NCBI RefSeq assembly: GCF_001955655.1
Contig: NZ_MSPW01000013.1
Span: 60,858-124,857 of the forward strand
Direction: 5' to 3'
From: Viridibacillus arenosi
GTDB taxonomy: Bacteria; Bacillota; Bacilli; Bacillales_A; Planococcaceae
Length of the DNA stretch: 64,000 nucleotides
Each line of letters starts with the position of its first letter. Positions within the stretch are counted from its first letter, which is position 1. The notes under the pieces are model-generated. The model was not told where the DNA came from. It did no database searches and worked only from the letters and a program-made list of their open reading frames with translations. This document shows positions 33,208-45,468 of this stretch, one piece after another. Position numbers and translations under genes: made by a program.

Positions 33208-34107
33208 TTAAATTAACTTTGTATTATATTGAGTTAGTATTGATTTTGATAAAACGAAGCGCACTGTCATGAGTGGATCGACTATCTGGCAAATTTCAAT
33301 TTGACCAGCCGCACTTAATAACATGGTAACTTCGGCTAGTGATCGTCCTGTTTTTTGTACAATTCTATTAGCCATTAACTCCGTTGCAAGTCTGCTTGCT
33401 TCATCTAATGTTTTGGCAGAAGCAATTTGTGTAAACACTTCTTCATTTTCTAGTAAAGGTTGTTCTATTGTCTCTCCTTTTAACACCTCTAATGTAACTG
33501 TCGCTGCTCCTTCTACTTCAACACCCGTAACACCAATTTCCCCATCACCCATTGCAGCATGGAAATCACCAAGACCAAATAATGCACCTTCAACGAAAAC
33601 AGGGAGATATAAAATTGCGCCCTCTGTAATCATTTTATTATCCATATCCCCCCCATGTGGGCCAGGTGTGCCACAATTAATTGCTTCTTCTTTAGGTGCA
33701 ACACCGATAACGCCAATCATCTTATTAATAGGTAATTTAATGTCGTTTAAGAACACATGGTCATCTTTTATCGGCAAAATTTTGATCGTCGATTCAGTCA
33801 AACGATGTCCTAATGTACCTTCATTTGGCAAGGTCATCATCACACCTTGTGAGCCGATTTCAATTTTATCAATTTTGACTTTTAAAATGTCCCCAGGCAT
33901 CGCTTCTTCAATATAAATAGGCCCAGTTGCAGGATTCGTTTGATCCCATGCTAATTGTTCTATCTTATCCGCCTCAGATGTCACTTGATTTTGAAAGCAA
34001 TCGAAAGTTTCGATACGAATTGTTGTACCTGATGAAATCATTTTAATAGGCTCGTGATTTTTATCAAAAGCATAAATGATGCTTTCAGAACGACTAAGTG
34101 TTTCCAT
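33208..34107 (-). CDS. Acetamidase/formamidase family protein
   Basis: 299 residues, the normal size for the FmdA/AmdA family. Characteristic stretches are NPATGPIYIEEAMPGDIL, IGVIGVAPKE, GPHGGDMDNKMI and LGDFHAAMGDGEIGVTGVEV, with the conserved His and Asp/Glu residues that form the zinc-dependent active site. The family hydrolyses short-chain amides such as formamide and acetamide to the acid and ammonia. The substrate here is untested. It lies downstream of gatB but beyond gatB's terminator, with its own GGGGG-type ribosome site, so it is not part of the gat operon. Confidence 0.9.
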   Translation of the reverse strand: METLSRSESIIYAFDKNHEPIKMISSGTTIRIETFDCFQNQVTSEADKIEQLAWDQTNPATGPIYIEEAMPGDILKVKIDKIEIGSQGVMMTLPNEGTLGHRLTESTIKILPIKDDHVFLNDIKLPINKMIGVIGVAPKEEAINCGTPGPHGGDMDNKMITEGAILYLPVFVEGALFGLGDFHAAMGDGEIGVTGVEVEGAATVTLEVLKGETIEQPLLENEEVFTQIASAKTLDEASRLATELMANRIVQKTGRSLAEVTMLLSAAGQIEICQIVDPLMTVRFVLSKSILTQYNTKLI

Positions 34108-34140
34108 ATGAATGCCCCCTTACTTTTTCTCTACTATAGC

Positions 34141-34182
34141 AAAAAAAGACTGCTTGAGGCACGGATGCCCAAGCAGTCTTTG
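34141..34182 (-). terminator. Terminator of gatCAB
   Basis: GACTGCTTG/CAAGCAGTC stem plus GGCA/TGCC, with T7 on the minus strand (A7 at 34141-34147). Confidence 0.85.
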
Positions 34183-34193
34183 AAAGTTTTAAA

Positions 34194-35621
34194 TTAGCGT
34201 TTGTTGATTTCTTCAAGAAGGATTTTGTTAACCATTGGTGGGTTAGCTTGTCCTTTAGTTGCTTTCATGATTTGACCTACTAAGAAGCCAATTGCACGAT
34301 CTTTACCGTTTTTGAAGTCTTCAATTGATTGTTGGTTGTTGTCCAAAGTTTCTGTAACAATTTTAAGTAAAGCTGTTGGATCAGAAAGTTGAACAAGACC
34401 TTTATCTTTAACGATTTTTTCTGCATCGCCACCGTTTTCAACTAGCTCTTTGAAAACTTTTTTAGCGATTTTAGAAGAAATTGTACCTGCAGAGATTAAT
34501 ATAACCATACCTGCTAGTCCTTCTGGTGTTAAAGCAGTATCTTTTAATTCTTTTTGTTCTGCATTTAAGTAAGCAGATACTTCACCCATTAACCAGTTAG
34601 AAGCAAGTTTAGCGTCTGCTCCAGCCGCTACTGTTGCTTCAAAGAAATCTGCGATGTCTTTTTGCAATGTTAAAACGCCTGCATCATATGCTGTTAAGCC
34701 TAGTTCTTCAACATATCGAACTTTACGAGCTGCTGGTAATTCAGGGATTTCATCTTTTACGCGTTGTAACCATGCATCGTCGATTACGATATCAACTAAG
34801 TCTGGCTCTGGGAAGTAACGGTAATCGTCCGCGCCTTCTTTTACACGCATAAGGATTGTTTTACCTGTTTTTTCATCGAAACGACGAGTTTCTTGCTCGA
34901 TGACACCGCCGGCATTTAATACAGCTGCTTGGCGTTTTTCTTCAAACTCAAGACCACGGCGAACGAAGTTGAATGAATTTAAGTTTTTCAATTCAGTTTT
35001 TGTACCGAATTCATCTCGGCCGTATGGACGGATTGAGATATTGGCATCACAACGAAGTGAGCCTTCTTCCATTTTACAGTCAGATACACCTGTATATTGG
35101 ATGATTGATTTGATTTGCTCAAGGTAAGCGTATGCCTCTTCTGGAGTACGGATATCTGGTTCAGATACGATTTCCACAAGTGGTGTACCTTGACGGTTAA
35201 AGTCAACTAGAGAGCTGTTTTTACCATGAGTAAGTTTACCCGCATCTTCTTCCATATGAAGACGAGTAATACCAATACGTTTTTTCTCACCGTTTACTTC
35301 AATATCAACCCATCCGTTTTTACCGATTGGTTTATCAAATTGTGAAATTTGGTAAGCTTTCGGATTATCAGGGTAGAAATAGTTTTTACGGTCGAATTTA
35401 GTATGTTGTTCGATTTCCATATTAAGTGCTAGAGATGCACGAATTGCGTAATCTACAACGTTTTTGTTTACAACTGGTAAAACACCTGGGTAACCTAGGT
35501 CAATTACTGTTGTGTTTGTATTTGGTTCAGCACCAAAGTGGTTTGGTGAACCAGAAAAGATTTTAGAGTTTGTTTTTAACTCTACGTGTACTTCTAAACC
35601 AATGACTGTTTCAAAGTTCAT
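34194..35621 (-). CDS. gatB: Asp-tRNA(Asn)/Glu-tRNA(Gln) amidotransferase subunit B
   Basis: 475 residues, standard length. It begins [20 protein letters not shown], the GatB hallmark, with [29 protein letters not shown] and SLRCDANIS further on and the C-terminal YqeY-like helical domain (about 330-475). GatB binds tRNA and the misacylated aminoacyl end, phosphorylates it and receives ammonia from GatA. Together with GatA and GatC it converts Glu-tRNA(Gln) and Asp-tRNA(Asn) to the amidated forms. It is the last gene of gatCAB, one base from gatA, followed by a strong terminator. Confidence 0.97.
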   Translation of the reverse strand: MNFETVIGLEVHVELKTNSKIFSGSPNHFGAEPNTNTTVIDLGYPGVLPVVNKNVVDYAIRASLALNMEIEQHTKFDRKNYFYPDNPKAYQISQFDKPIGKNGWVDIEVNGEKKRIGITRLHMEEDAGKLTHGKNSSLVDFNRQGTPLVEIVSEPDIRTPEEAYAYLEQIKSIIQYTGVSDCKMEEGSLRCDANISIRPYGRDEFGTKTELKNLNSFNFVRRGLEFEEKRQAAVLNAGGVIEQETRRFDEKTGKTILMRVKEGADDYRYFPEPDLVDIVIDDAWLQRVKDEIPELPAARKVRYVEELGLTAYDAGVLTLQKDIADFFEATVAAGADAKLASNWLMGEVSAYLNAEQKELKDTALTPEGLAGMVILISAGTISSKIAKKVFKELVENGGDAEKIVKDKGLVQLSDPTALLKIVTETLDNNQQSIEDFKNGKDRAIGFLVGQIMKATKGQANPPMVNKILLEEINKR

Positions 35622-35622
35622 G

Positions 35623-37086
35623 TTATTTTACCTCCCAAATTTGAGGAGTTTCTTTGTGGAATTCAGTTGCTTTTTCGAAAGCATCTGCCACACGGTAAAT
35701 TGTAGCTTCGTCGAAGTATTTACCAATAATTTGTAAACCAAGTGGTAGACCATCTTCAAATCCACATGGAATTGAGATAGCTGGTACACCTGCTAAGTTA
35801 ATAGGAATCGTTAAAATATCGTTAGCGTACATTGTCATAGGATCTTCAACATTTTCTCCAATTTTGAATGCTGGAGTTGGAGTTGTAGGCCCTAGAATTA
35901 CATCAAATTCTTCGAAAACTTTATCGAAATCTTCTTTGATTAATGTACGAGCTTGTTGTGCTTTTTTGTAGTAAGCATCATAAGTACCTGCACTTAATGA
36001 ATACGTTCCAAGCATGATACGACGTTTTACTTCATCTCCGAAACCTTGAGCACGAGTTTCTTTGTAAAGTTCTTCTAGGTTTGTAACGTTTTCAGCGCGG
36101 AAACCGAAACGGATACCGTCAAAACGTGATAAGTTTGAAGATGCTTCAGAAGAAGAAAGGATGTAATATGCTGCTAATGCATATTTTGAGTGAGGAAGTG
36201 ATACTTCTTCCCAAGTTGCGCCTTGAGCTTCTAATACTTTAAGTGCATCAAGAACTGATTGACGTGCCGCTTCTCCAACACCTTCACCTAAATATTCTTT
36301 AGGTACAGCGATACGAAGACCTTTCACATCACCAGTAAGAGCTTCTACAAAGCTTGGTACTTCAACGTTTGCTGAAGTTGAATCGTTAGCATCCACACCT
36401 GAGATTGCTTCAAGTAATAATGCATTGTCTCGTACATTACGAGTAATTGGACCGATTTGATCAAGTGAAGAAGCGAATGCTACTAAACCGTAACGAGATA
36501 CACGACCATAAGTTGGTTTCATCCCAACAACACCACAGAATGAAGCTGGTTGACGAATTGAACCACCTGTATCAGAACCTAATGAAAATGGTACTTCTCC
36601 TGCTGCTACAGCTGCTGCTGAACCACCTGAAGATCCACCAGGTACGCGGTCAAGACTCCATGGGTTACGAACTGGTTTGATGCCTGAGTTTTCATTTGAA
36701 GAACCCATTGCAAATTCATCCATGTTCAATTTACCGATTGTTACCATTCCAGCTTCACGTAATTTATTGACAACCGTTGCGTCATAGATTGGGTTGAAGC
36801 CTTCTAGAATTTTACTTGCACAAGTTGTTTCTAAGCCTTCAGTAACGATATTGTCTTTAACACCGATAGGTAGACCGAATAGTGGTCCTCTTTCTTCCAA
36901 AGGAACTACATCCATTTCTTTTGCTTGTGCTGTTGCTTTTTCTTCATTTAATGCTAAAAACGCGCCTACTTCACCATCTAGTGCAGCTACACGTTTGTAA
37001 GCTTCTTCTGTTAAGTCAGCGATTGAGATTTCTTTTGTTTTTAAAAGTTCTTGTAACTCTTGTGCTGATTTTGTAAACAATGTCAT
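35623..37086 (-). CDS. gatA: Asp-tRNA(Asn)/Glu-tRNA(Gln) amidotransferase subunit A
   Basis: 487 residues, amidase-signature family. The catalytic Ser-cisSer-Lys triad is visible: Lys77 (GVKDNI), Ser152 in [14 protein letters not shown] and Ser176 in [11 protein letters not shown]. GatA hydrolyses glutamine and passes ammonia to GatB. The C-terminal part has [13 protein letters not shown] and [14 protein letters not shown], typical of GatA. It lies between gatC and gatB in the canonical order; the gaps are 22 bases to gatC and one base to gatB, so the three subunits are co-translated. Confidence 0.97.
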   Translation of the reverse strand: MTLFTKSAQELQELLKTKEISIADLTEEAYKRVAALDGEVGAFLALNEEKATAQAKEMDVVPLEERGPLFGLPIGVKDNIVTEGLETTCASKILEGFNPIYDATVVNKLREAGMVTIGKLNMDEFAMGSSNENSGIKPVRNPWSLDRVPGGSSGGSAAAVAAGEVPFSLGSDTGGSIRQPASFCGVVGMKPTYGRVSRYGLVAFASSLDQIGPITRNVRDNALLLEAISGVDANDSTSANVEVPSFVEALTGDVKGLRIAVPKEYLGEGVGEAARQSVLDALKVLEAQGATWEEVSLPHSKYALAAYYILSSSEASSNLSRFDGIRFGFRAENVTNLEELYKETRAQGFGDEVKRRIMLGTYSLSAGTYDAYYKKAQQARTLIKEDFDKVFEEFDVILGPTTPTPAFKIGENVEDPMTMYANDILTIPINLAGVPAISIPCGFEDGLPLGLQIIGKYFDEATIYRVADAFEKATEFHKETPQIWEVK

Positions 37087-37108
37087 ATGTGGCCCTCCTT
37101 ACTGACTA

Positions 37109-37402
37109 TTATTCTGTAATGATTGGTGGTACTTTAACTAAACCGTCTACATGTTCTTTTACGTTTAACATCATAACTTCACGATCTAAACCTTTCACTG
37201 CAACGTCTTCACGTAAAACGTTTACAAGTGGTAAGACATGTGTTGTTGGTTCAACATTAGTAGTATCTAATTCATTAAGTTGCTCTGCAAATTTAGTAAT
37301 CGCACCTAATTGTTGTGCAAACTTTTCAGCTTCAGCTTCTGTAATAGCTAGACGAGCTAAGTTAGCAACGTGCTTAACTTCTTCTTTTGTAATATTCGCC
37401 AT
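37109..37402 (-). CDS. gatC: Asp-tRNA(Asn)/Glu-tRNA(Gln) amidotransferase subunit C
   Basis: 97 residues, normal for Gat[21 protein letters not shown] at the start and [20 protein letters not shown] near the end match the family. GatC wraps around the GatA-GatB interface and stabilises the complex. GGAGG lies eight bases upstream of the ATG. It is the first gene of gatCAB. The region between it and camS (37403-37647) holds the presumed promoter but I did not identify one with confidence. Confidence 0.95.
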   Translation of the reverse strand: MANITKEEVKHVANLARLAITEAEAEKFAQQLGAITKFAEQLNELDTTNVEPTTHVLPLVNVLREDVAVKGLDREVMMLNVKEHVDGLVKVPPIITE

Positions 37403-37647
37403 TCTTCACACCTCCGAATTCAATAACCATACCGATAATAATATCATTTTTAGTAATATTTATGCAAGGCGATACTTTTCGCTAAAGTGACGCCAAACGC
37501 TTGAAAATAAAGGCTTTTCTTTCCTTTATTATCAACCTTACTATCCTCATAATTCATTATAGCAAAATGAATAGAGATAATTGACTACCTTCAGATTATA
37601 CAATTTATCGACACAAATAAGTATGATTTTCATACTTTCTACTAAAG

Positions 37648-37680
37648 TAAAAGAGTGCGACAGATTTGTCGCACTCTTTC
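37648..37680 (-). terminator. Terminator of the pcrB-pcrA-ligA-camS transcript
   Basis: AAAGAGTGCGAC/GTCGCACTCTTT stem with loop AGATTT, ten bases past the camS stop. Confidence 0.85.
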
Positions 37681-37689
37681 TATTAAAAA

Positions 37690-38832
37690 CTAATCATTAT
37701 ATATATGAACATATGGCTCACTTGAATTAGCTTCTTTTACTACTAATGCCTCTGGTCCGTTGACAGAAGTTACATTAACTTCGACCTTTAATCCTTTAGG
37801 GAATTGATCAATTACTGCACCAGCCATGAATTGTGTGAAACCAACAATTTCAGAAGTACCGTAAAATTTAATTGGAATATCTATGTTTAACTTTTTAATT
37901 TTATTATCTTGATAGAAGCCTGTTCCAATAACATTTGTATAGTTAGAGAAGTACTTTTCAATATCTTGTTTAAAGAATTTAAAATATTGATTCATTTCAC
38001 GGTAATTTTCTTCACTATCATTTGTTGGGAACAACACATATTCCTCTTTAATCGATTTCCACTCTGAGATTTTATTAGATCCCTCATCTACAATACCGTA
38101 AGAGATATATGTACCTGGAACAATGGAGCTACGACTTTGCTGTTTAAATAGTCCAACAACCATTGGCACATTTTCTAGTCCCTCTTTTTGACGTAATCGT
38201 TGGATGATTTGAGCAGCAATTTTTTCACCCTGTTTTGTTAATGCCTGTTCAGGTATTTGTTCTTCATATGTTGCACCATAATCTTCTTTTTGATAATAGT
38301 AAATAGAGTTAAGAGCCAAACCGATTGAAACACCAGCAAGCTTCACTTTATTTTTCCCTGCTTTTTCAAGATAGTTTTGTTCTACGATATGCGCCAAATA
38401 GATAGGAGCCTTTTTAGCACGTTCTGTTGGCGACATACTCTTGTTAGTAGCAGGGTTTAAACCATCATCTGTTTGGGAACTACGCGCAAGCCATGAAGAG
38501 GCAGTTTCCTTATCAATATACTGCCCCTCTTGGAAAAAGTACTTTCCTGGGTCAAATGCGTTTTGAGATAAGCGTAATAGTCCACTTTCTGCTTCAGTAA
38601 TATCATATTTTGAATAAATGTTTGAAACAATCAAACCTCTACTTGCACTTGCTTTATAAGGTAAAAGAGTACGATAGTATTGGTCATCAATTTGCATATT
38701 AGGAATGATCGTTGCTTCTTCCTTGTCTTTAGCATCGCTTTGTACTACTTCCGTGTCATTCTTTAATGATGGAACGCAACCTGCAAGCATGGTGACAACA
38801 ATCATCGCCGGTATCCAGCGAAGTCGTTTCAT
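37690..38832 (-). CDS. camS: CamS family sex pheromone lipoprotein (YerH)
   Basis: 380 residues. The signal peptide ends in LAGC with lipidated Cys19, so it is a membrane-anchored extracytoplasmic lipoprotein. The body carries CamS landmarks: YYRTLLPYKASASRGLIVSN, LRLSQNAFDPGKYFFQEGQY, VPGTYISYGIVDEG and FTQFMAGAVIDQFPKGLKVEV. In Staphylococcus aureus the processed signal peptide of CamS acts as an enterococcal-type sex pheromone; the role of the mature protein in Bacillales (YerH) is unknown. It is placed right after ligA (14 bases), the conserved pcrB-pcrA-ligA-yerH order. Confidence 0.93.
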   Translation of the reverse strand: MKRLRWIPAMIVVTMLAGCVPSLKNDTEVVQSDAKDKEEATIIPNMQIDDQYYRTLLPYKASASRGLIVSNIYSKYDITEAESGLLRLSQNAFDPGKYFFQEGQYIDKETASSWLARSSQTDDGLNPATNKSMSPTERAKKAPIYLAHIVEQNYLEKAGKNKVKLAGVSIGLALNSIYYYQKEDYGATYEEQIPEQALTKQGEKIAAQIIQRLRQKEGLENVPMVVGLFKQQSRSSIVPGTYISYGIVDEGSNKISEWKSIKEEYVLFPTNDSEENYREMNQYFKFFKQDIEKYFSNYTNVIGTGFYQDNKIKKLNIDIPIKFYGTSEIVGFTQFMAGAVIDQFPKGLKVEVNVTSVNGPEALVVKEANSSEPYVHIYND

Positions 38833-38846
38833 GATCTTGATCTCCT

Positions 38847-40853
<2,007 letters not shown>

Positions 40854-40875
40854 TCATTCTCCTCCGCAACTGCTC

Positions 40876-43122
40876 CTATACTTTTTCGATAGGCGCAAAT
40901 TTTGCTAATAATCGTTTAATACCTGTTGGGCTTGGGAATGCAATATCTAACTCAACATTTTCTCCTTCACCACGGACACTAACAACTGTACCTACACCCC
41001 ATTTTTTATGAGATGCTTTGTCGCCAGAAGCCCAGCCAAGCTTTTCTCCACCAGATTGTGTATAAGCAGGTTTTGTCACTACTGTACGAGTTGTCTGTGC
41101 TGTTGATGTAACAAATCCAGACTGACGTGGTGAACGTCCAGCACTTGCACTACTATTGCTATTGTTAGCAGAAACATCTTCAATAATTCCATTATCAATT
41201 TCCTGTAAGAATCGCGATGGATTGTTATAGCTGCTACGTCCGAAAATAGTACGCGATTGTGCACAAGTTAAGAATAGTTTCTGCTCAGCACGTGTGATAC
41301 CTACATAAGCAAGTCGACGCTCCTCTTCCATTTCATCTTCATCTTGCAATGAACGTGAGTGTGGGAAAATATTTTCTTCCATTCCGATAATGAACACGAC
41401 TGGGAATTCTAAACCTTTTGCAGAGTGCATTGTCATTAATACGATGCTACCTTTAGACTCATCCTCTTTATCAAGTGAATCAATGTCTGCTATAAGTGCT
41501 AAATCAGTTAAAAAGGCAACAAGCGTTTTATCATCACTTTGAGCTTCAAATGCTTTTGTAACTGTTAAGAATTCATCGATATTCTCTAAGCGGCTTTCTG
41601 CTTCAATCGTTTTTTCCGTTTTGAGCATCTCACGATAGCCTGACTTTTCGAGTACTTGCTCAACTAGTTCTGTCACAGACAAAAATTCCTGCATTCTCGT
41701 AAAGTCCGAAATCATAGCATGGAATTTTGCTGCTGCGTTAGCTGCTCTTGCAGGCAAGCCCATAAAATCAACTTCTCTTAATGCATCAAAAATAGAACGA
41801 TCTTGTTCGAATGCAAATTGTGCCATACGATCAAAAGAAGTCGCACCAATACTACGCTTTGGTTCGTTAATAATTCGCGCTAAAGATAAATCATCATCAT
41901 TATTAGCAATTAAACGTAAGTATGCTAGTAAATCCTTTATCTCTTTTCGATCATAGAACTTCGTACCACCAACAATTGTATAAGCCATGTTCGACTTCAC
42001 AAGTACTTCTTCCATTGCACGTGATTGTGCATTTGTGCGGTAAAGAATTGCAAAATCATCGAGTGAACGATTCTCTTTTAACATTATTTCTTGAATTGTT
42101 TGCACGACAAATTGTGCTTCTTGTTTTTCGTCATAAGAACGAGAAATAGCAATTTTCTCACCTTCAGCATTTTCCGTACGAAGTTCTTTTGGATAGCGGC
42201 TTGAGTTATTTTTTATGACGTCATTAGCCGCTTGAAGGATGCGTGCAGATGAGCGGTAATTCTGCTCTAACATGATTGCTTTTGCTTTAGGGTAGTCCTT
42301 TTCAAAAGATAAAATATTTTGAATATCTGCTCCGCGCCAACGATAAATGGATTGGTCAGAGTCACCAACAACACAAATGTTTTGGAATTTCTTCGCTAGC
42401 ATTTGAACTAATTGATATTGAGAATGGTTCGTATCTTGATATTCATCCACGTGAATATATTGGAATCGATTTTGGTAATATTCTAGTACTTCAGGTACCT
42501 GTTGGAATAGACGAATAGTAATCATAATTAAATCATCAAAATCTAACGATTGGTTTTTTCGCAAGCGTCTTTGATAACTTTCATATACATCTGCCACAGT
42601 TTTTTCATATGGGTTTGTTGAGCTCACTTGCGCTTTATATGTTTCAACATCGATACATTCGTTTTTCGCAGAACTAATCGCATTTAACATAGAGCGTGGA
42701 TCATGACGTTTAGGATCTATGTTTAACTCTTTCAAAACGTTTTTAATTACCGTTAATTGATCCGTTGTATCTAGAATGGAGAAGTTTTTGTTGTAGCCAA
42801 TACGATCGATATCACGGCGCAAAATTCGAACACACATTGAGTGGAATGTAGATACCCACATTTGAGCACCCGTGCCGTTGCCTAGTAAACCATCGATACG
42901 TTCTCTCATTTCACGAGCTGCTTTATTCGTGAATGTGATGGCTAATATTTTCGAAGGATACACCTTTTTTTCAATTACTAAATACGCAATACGATGAGTT
43001 AGTACTCGCGTTTTCCCTGATCCAGCTCCGGCCATTATTAGCAATGGACCTTCTGTTGTTTTCACAGCTTCTGCCTGTTCAGGGTTCATTCCTTTTAATA
43101 AATTATTCGTTAGTTGTTCCAT
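40876..43122 (-). CDS. pcrA: ATP-dependent DNA helicase PcrA
   Basis: 748 residues, UvrD/Rep superfamily 1A. Helicase motifs seen: Q-motif [13 protein letters not shown] (13-20), Walker A GAGSGKT (32-38), Ia [58 protein letters not shown] and [12 protein letters not shown]. The C-terminal Tudor-like domain (about 690-745, [20 protein letters not shown]) contacts RNA polymerase in Bacillus. PcrA unwinds 3'-5', dislodges RecA and limits replication-transcription conflict; it is essential in B. subtilis. Gene order pcrB-pcrA-ligA is canonical. Confidence 0.98.
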   Translation of the reverse strand: MEQLTNNLLKGMNPEQAEAVKTTEGPLLIMAGAGSGKTRVLTHRIAYLVIEKKVYPSKILAITFTNKAAREMRERIDGLLGNGTGAQMWVSTFHSMCVRILRRDIDRIGYNKNFSILDTTDQLTVIKNVLKELNIDPKRHDPRSMLNAISSAKNECIDVETYKAQVSSTNPYEKTVADVYESYQRRLRKNQSLDFDDLIMITIRLFQQVPEVLEYYQNRFQYIHVDEYQDTNHSQYQLVQMLAKKFQNICVVGDSDQSIYRWRGADIQNILSFEKDYPKAKAIMLEQNYRSSARILQAANDVIKNNSSRYPKELRTENAEGEKIAISRSYDEKQEAQFVVQTIQEIMLKENRSLDDFAILYRTNAQSRAMEEVLVKSNMAYTIVGGTKFYDRKEIKDLLAYLRLIANNDDDLSLARIINEPKRSIGATSFDRMAQFAFEQDRSIFDALREVDFMGLPARAANAAAKFHAMISDFTRMQEFLSVTELVEQVLEKSGYREMLKTEKTIEAESRLENIDEFLTVTKAFEAQSDDKTLVAFLTDLALIADIDSLDKEDESKGSIVLMTMHSAKGLEFPVVFIIGMEENIFPHSRSLQDEDEMEEERRLAYVGITRAEQKLFLTCAQSRTIFGRSSYNNPSRFLQEIDNGIIEDVSANNSNSSASAGRSPRQSGFVTSTAQTTRTVVTKPAYTQSGGEKLGWASGDKASHKKWGVGTVVSVRGEGENVELDIAFPSPTGIKRLLAKFAPIEKV

Positions 43123-43174
43123 AACGCACCACCTTTTTACAATACAAACATTTGTTCTTGATTATACTATAGTT

Positions 43175-43861
43175 TTATAATTCTTTCACGGCTTTTACTG
43201 TACTAAGCGCCGCTTTTAAATCTTCATAAATAATATTGCCAATTACGACGGTATTAGCTGATTGAGCCATTTCCTTTGCTTGTTCAGCGTTGGAAATCCC
43301 TCCACCGTAAAATAATCGTGTATTTTCTAGAACTGCTTGAACATCTTTTACTATATTAGGATTCCCGTAAATGCCACTATATTCTAGATAAAAAATAGGT
43401 AAATTGAACAGATTTTCAGCCATTCTTGCATAAGCAACTACGTCTTCTGCATCTAACTCAGTATTTGCCTCCGTCACTTTTGCAGCTTTACAATCTGCAT
43501 TTAATATGCAATAGCCTTCTGCAAAAAGCTCATCCCACATCATGATATCGCCGTATTCTTTAATCGCTTGATGATGTAAATCTTTTACCCATGTGGTGTT
43601 ACTACTATTTAATACTGTTGGTATAAAGTAATAATCAAAGCCTGGTGTAACAGATTCTAAATTAGAAATTTCTAAAACAACTGGCACTGTAAAACGACGT
43701 ATTCTTACCAATAAATCTAATACATTATCGATTGTCACATTATCTGTACCACCAACAATTATTGCATCTGTGCCTGATTCGCATATCTGCTCTAGCACTT
43801 CATCTGTCATTGGTTTTGCCGGATCAACTTTAAATACATGACGCCAATTTTGAAACTCCAT
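43175..43861 (-). CDS. pcrB: Heptaprenylglyceryl phosphate synthase PcrB
   Basis: 228 residues forming a TIM barrel: [17 protein letters not shown] at the start, [42 protein letters not shown] and the phosphate-binding [11 protein letters not shown] near the C-terminus. The enzyme joins heptaprenyl diphosphate to sn-glycerol-1-phosphate to make an archaeal-type ether lipid precursor found in Bacillales. It is the first gene of the pcrB-pcrA-ligA-camS unit, 52 bases before pcrA, and is separated from yerC by a terminator. Confidence 0.96.
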   Translation of the reverse strand: MEFQNWRHVFKVDPAKPMTDEVLEQICESGTDAIIVGGTDNVTIDNVLDLLVRIRRFTVPVVLEISNLESVTPGFDYYFIPTVLNSSNTTWVKDLHHQAIKEYGDIMMWDELFAEGYCILNADCKAAKVTEANTELDAEDVVAYARMAENLFNLPIFYLEYSGIYGNPNIVKDVQAVLENTRLFYGGGISNAEQAKEMAQSANTVVIGNIIYEDLKAALSTVKAVKEL

Positions 43862-44014
43862 TTTAACCCACCTATCTGTAATATTAATATCTATTTGATT
43901 TAATCAAAGAGCAACCAAGTTTTTCTCTAATTACCAGTATACATTAGTCAAACGTGCTCTCCATTGAATATTCGTAAAGGCTAGAAAGAATTTATCTGGA
44001 ATTTATTTCACAAG

Positions 44015-44049
44015 AAAAAAACTGAACAGACATCTGCTCAGTCGGTTTC
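44015..44049 (-). terminator. Terminator of yerA-yerB-yerC
   Basis: ACTGAACAG/CTGCTCAGT hairpin with T7 on the minus strand, 25-55 bases past the yerC stop. Confidence 0.75.
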
Positions 44050-44071
44050 ATTATATTTGCTAAACAACTTC

Positions 44072-44392
44072 TCAGTCTTTAGGAGCTAGAAAAGGTTTTT
44101 CATCTGGATAAAGGCGACCAAGCATTTCATCGTATGTATCATTTCCGTAATCGAAACAACGACGTACACGAGAAATTGTTGCTGTAGAAGCACCTGTTTC
44201 CTTTTTGATTGTTTCATACGTTTTTTTCAAGCGTAATAAATGCGCTACTTCAAAACGTTGTGCTAGAGATTGGATTTCACTTATTGTACATAAATCATCA
44301 AAGAATTTATAGCATTCTTCTATGTCATTTAACTCCAAAACCGCTTTAAATAGTTGTTCTGTTTGATGACCTTTAATTTTTTCAATTTGCAT
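44072..44392 (-). CDS. yerC: TrpR-like regulator YerC
   Basis: 106 residues, one helical TrpR/YerC domain. The helix-turn-helix region reads TISEIQSLAQRFEVAHLLRL, then TYETIKKETGASTATISRVR, with ATISRVRR as the recognition helix. YerC belongs to a TrpR-related family without the tryptophan site. Its targets are not known with certainty; links to purine or cell-wall genes have been suggested from genome context. AGGGGGAAT stands before ATG. It follows yerB by 21 bases and ends the yerA-yerB-yerC unit. Confidence 0.93.
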   Translation of the reverse strand: MQIEKIKGHQTEQLFKAVLELNDIEECYKFFDDLCTISEIQSLAQRFEVAHLLRLKKTYETIKKETGASTATISRVRRCFDYGNDTYDEMLGRLYPDEKPFLAPKD

Positions 44393-44413
44393 GCTTCATT
44401 CCCCCTTTCCTCA

Positions 44414-45457
44414 TTAAGGTTCATATGTGACCGCTTTTGCTAATCCAGGATTGGAAGGTACGAGATGAATCCATGACTTACCAGGCACTAATTTGACAGG
44501 CTGATCATCTGCATATGGCGCTAATACACCATCTACATTTCGCCATTCGATATCTAACTTTTGCCCAGCTTGAAAGACATAACCATTTCCACCTGAAGTT
44601 AAATCTAGCGCTTGACGTCCCTTTTGATCAACAGTACTTTGATTCACTTCAAAGAATAATACATTGGCAACTTGTACAGATTCATCGTTTAATAAATCCT
44701 TTGTAACAACGCCGCCAGATTGACGTTCATATAATTTACTGTCTTCATTAAAAGTATATGTGTTATGGAATTGTTCATCAACACCAAAATGAATATCTAC
44801 TTTTGCAATATACTTTTCTATTTTAACATCTTCAGCAGACTCATAAAAAGAGAAAGGTACTTTTTTGTGCATTTTTAATGCAGCCCCTACCTTTTCAAAT
44901 CCTAACTTTACATTTTTTTCTGAAATATAGGAGTTGTGTGGTGCTACTCGATCAGTTGAACGTTTAAATAATGAACCATCATATTGCATCCCATTAATAT
45001 TATCTACTACACCAGCACTTAGCATCCTTCTCGCCTCTGGACTATATCCATGTGCAATATAAAATGCATCTAAACCTTTTGCTAGATCCACAAAATAATC
45101 TCTTGCACTTCTTATCGGCCCCATATTCTCAGGCAACTCACTTTGGAATACTGCAAGCAAACGTGTAATATTCCCTTCAGCTACCATCTCATAAACTAGG
45201 TCAGCCGATGTTAGACCAGATTGAGGACGTGCTTGCGGATGATTATTAATCGTCACCATCACAGGACGCATCTTTGGTTTTTGCTCTACTTCTAATCCAG
45301 TAAACGGTGTGAAATAAGTCTTTTTCTCAACTTCTACTTCCGCTTGTACTTCTGTTTTTTCTGGTTCCTTCTTTACTTCTTTTTCTTCTTTCTCTTTAGA
45401 ACATCCAACCAATAAAACGCCTAGTACTAGTAATCCCACCATCAACTTCTTTTTCAA
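44414..45457 (-). CDS. yerB: DUF3048 lipoprotein YerB
   Basis: 347 residues. A lipoprotein signal ending LLVGC gives lipidated Cys19, followed by a charged Lys/Glu-rich linker (20-48) that probably spans the wall. The DUF3048 domain follows: RPVMVTINNHPQARPQSGLT, DLVYEMVAEGNITRLLAVFQ, GPIRSARDYFVDLA and MQYDGSLFKRSTDRVAPHN. The family is extracytoplasmic and functionally unassigned. The order yerA-yerB-yerC is as in B. subtilis; 11 bases separate it from yerA. Confidence 0.93.
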   Translation of the reverse strand: MKKKLMVGLLVLGVLLVGCSKEKEEKEVKKEPEKTEVQAEVEVEKKTYFTPFTGLEVEQKPKMRPVMVTINNHPQARPQSGLTSADLVYEMVAEGNITRLLAVFQSELPENMGPIRSARDYFVDLAKGLDAFYIAHGYSPEARRMLSAGVVDNINGMQYDGSLFKRSTDRVAPHNSYISEKNVKLGFEKVGAALKMHKKVPFSFYESAEDVKIEKYIAKVDIHFGVDEQFHNTYTFNEDSKLYERQSGGVVTKDLLNDESVQVANVLFFEVNQSTVDQKGRQALDLTSGGNGYVFQAGQKLDIEWRNVDGVLAPYADDQPVKLVPGKSWIHLVPSNPGLAKAVTYEP

Positions 45458-45468
45458 AAGACTTCCTC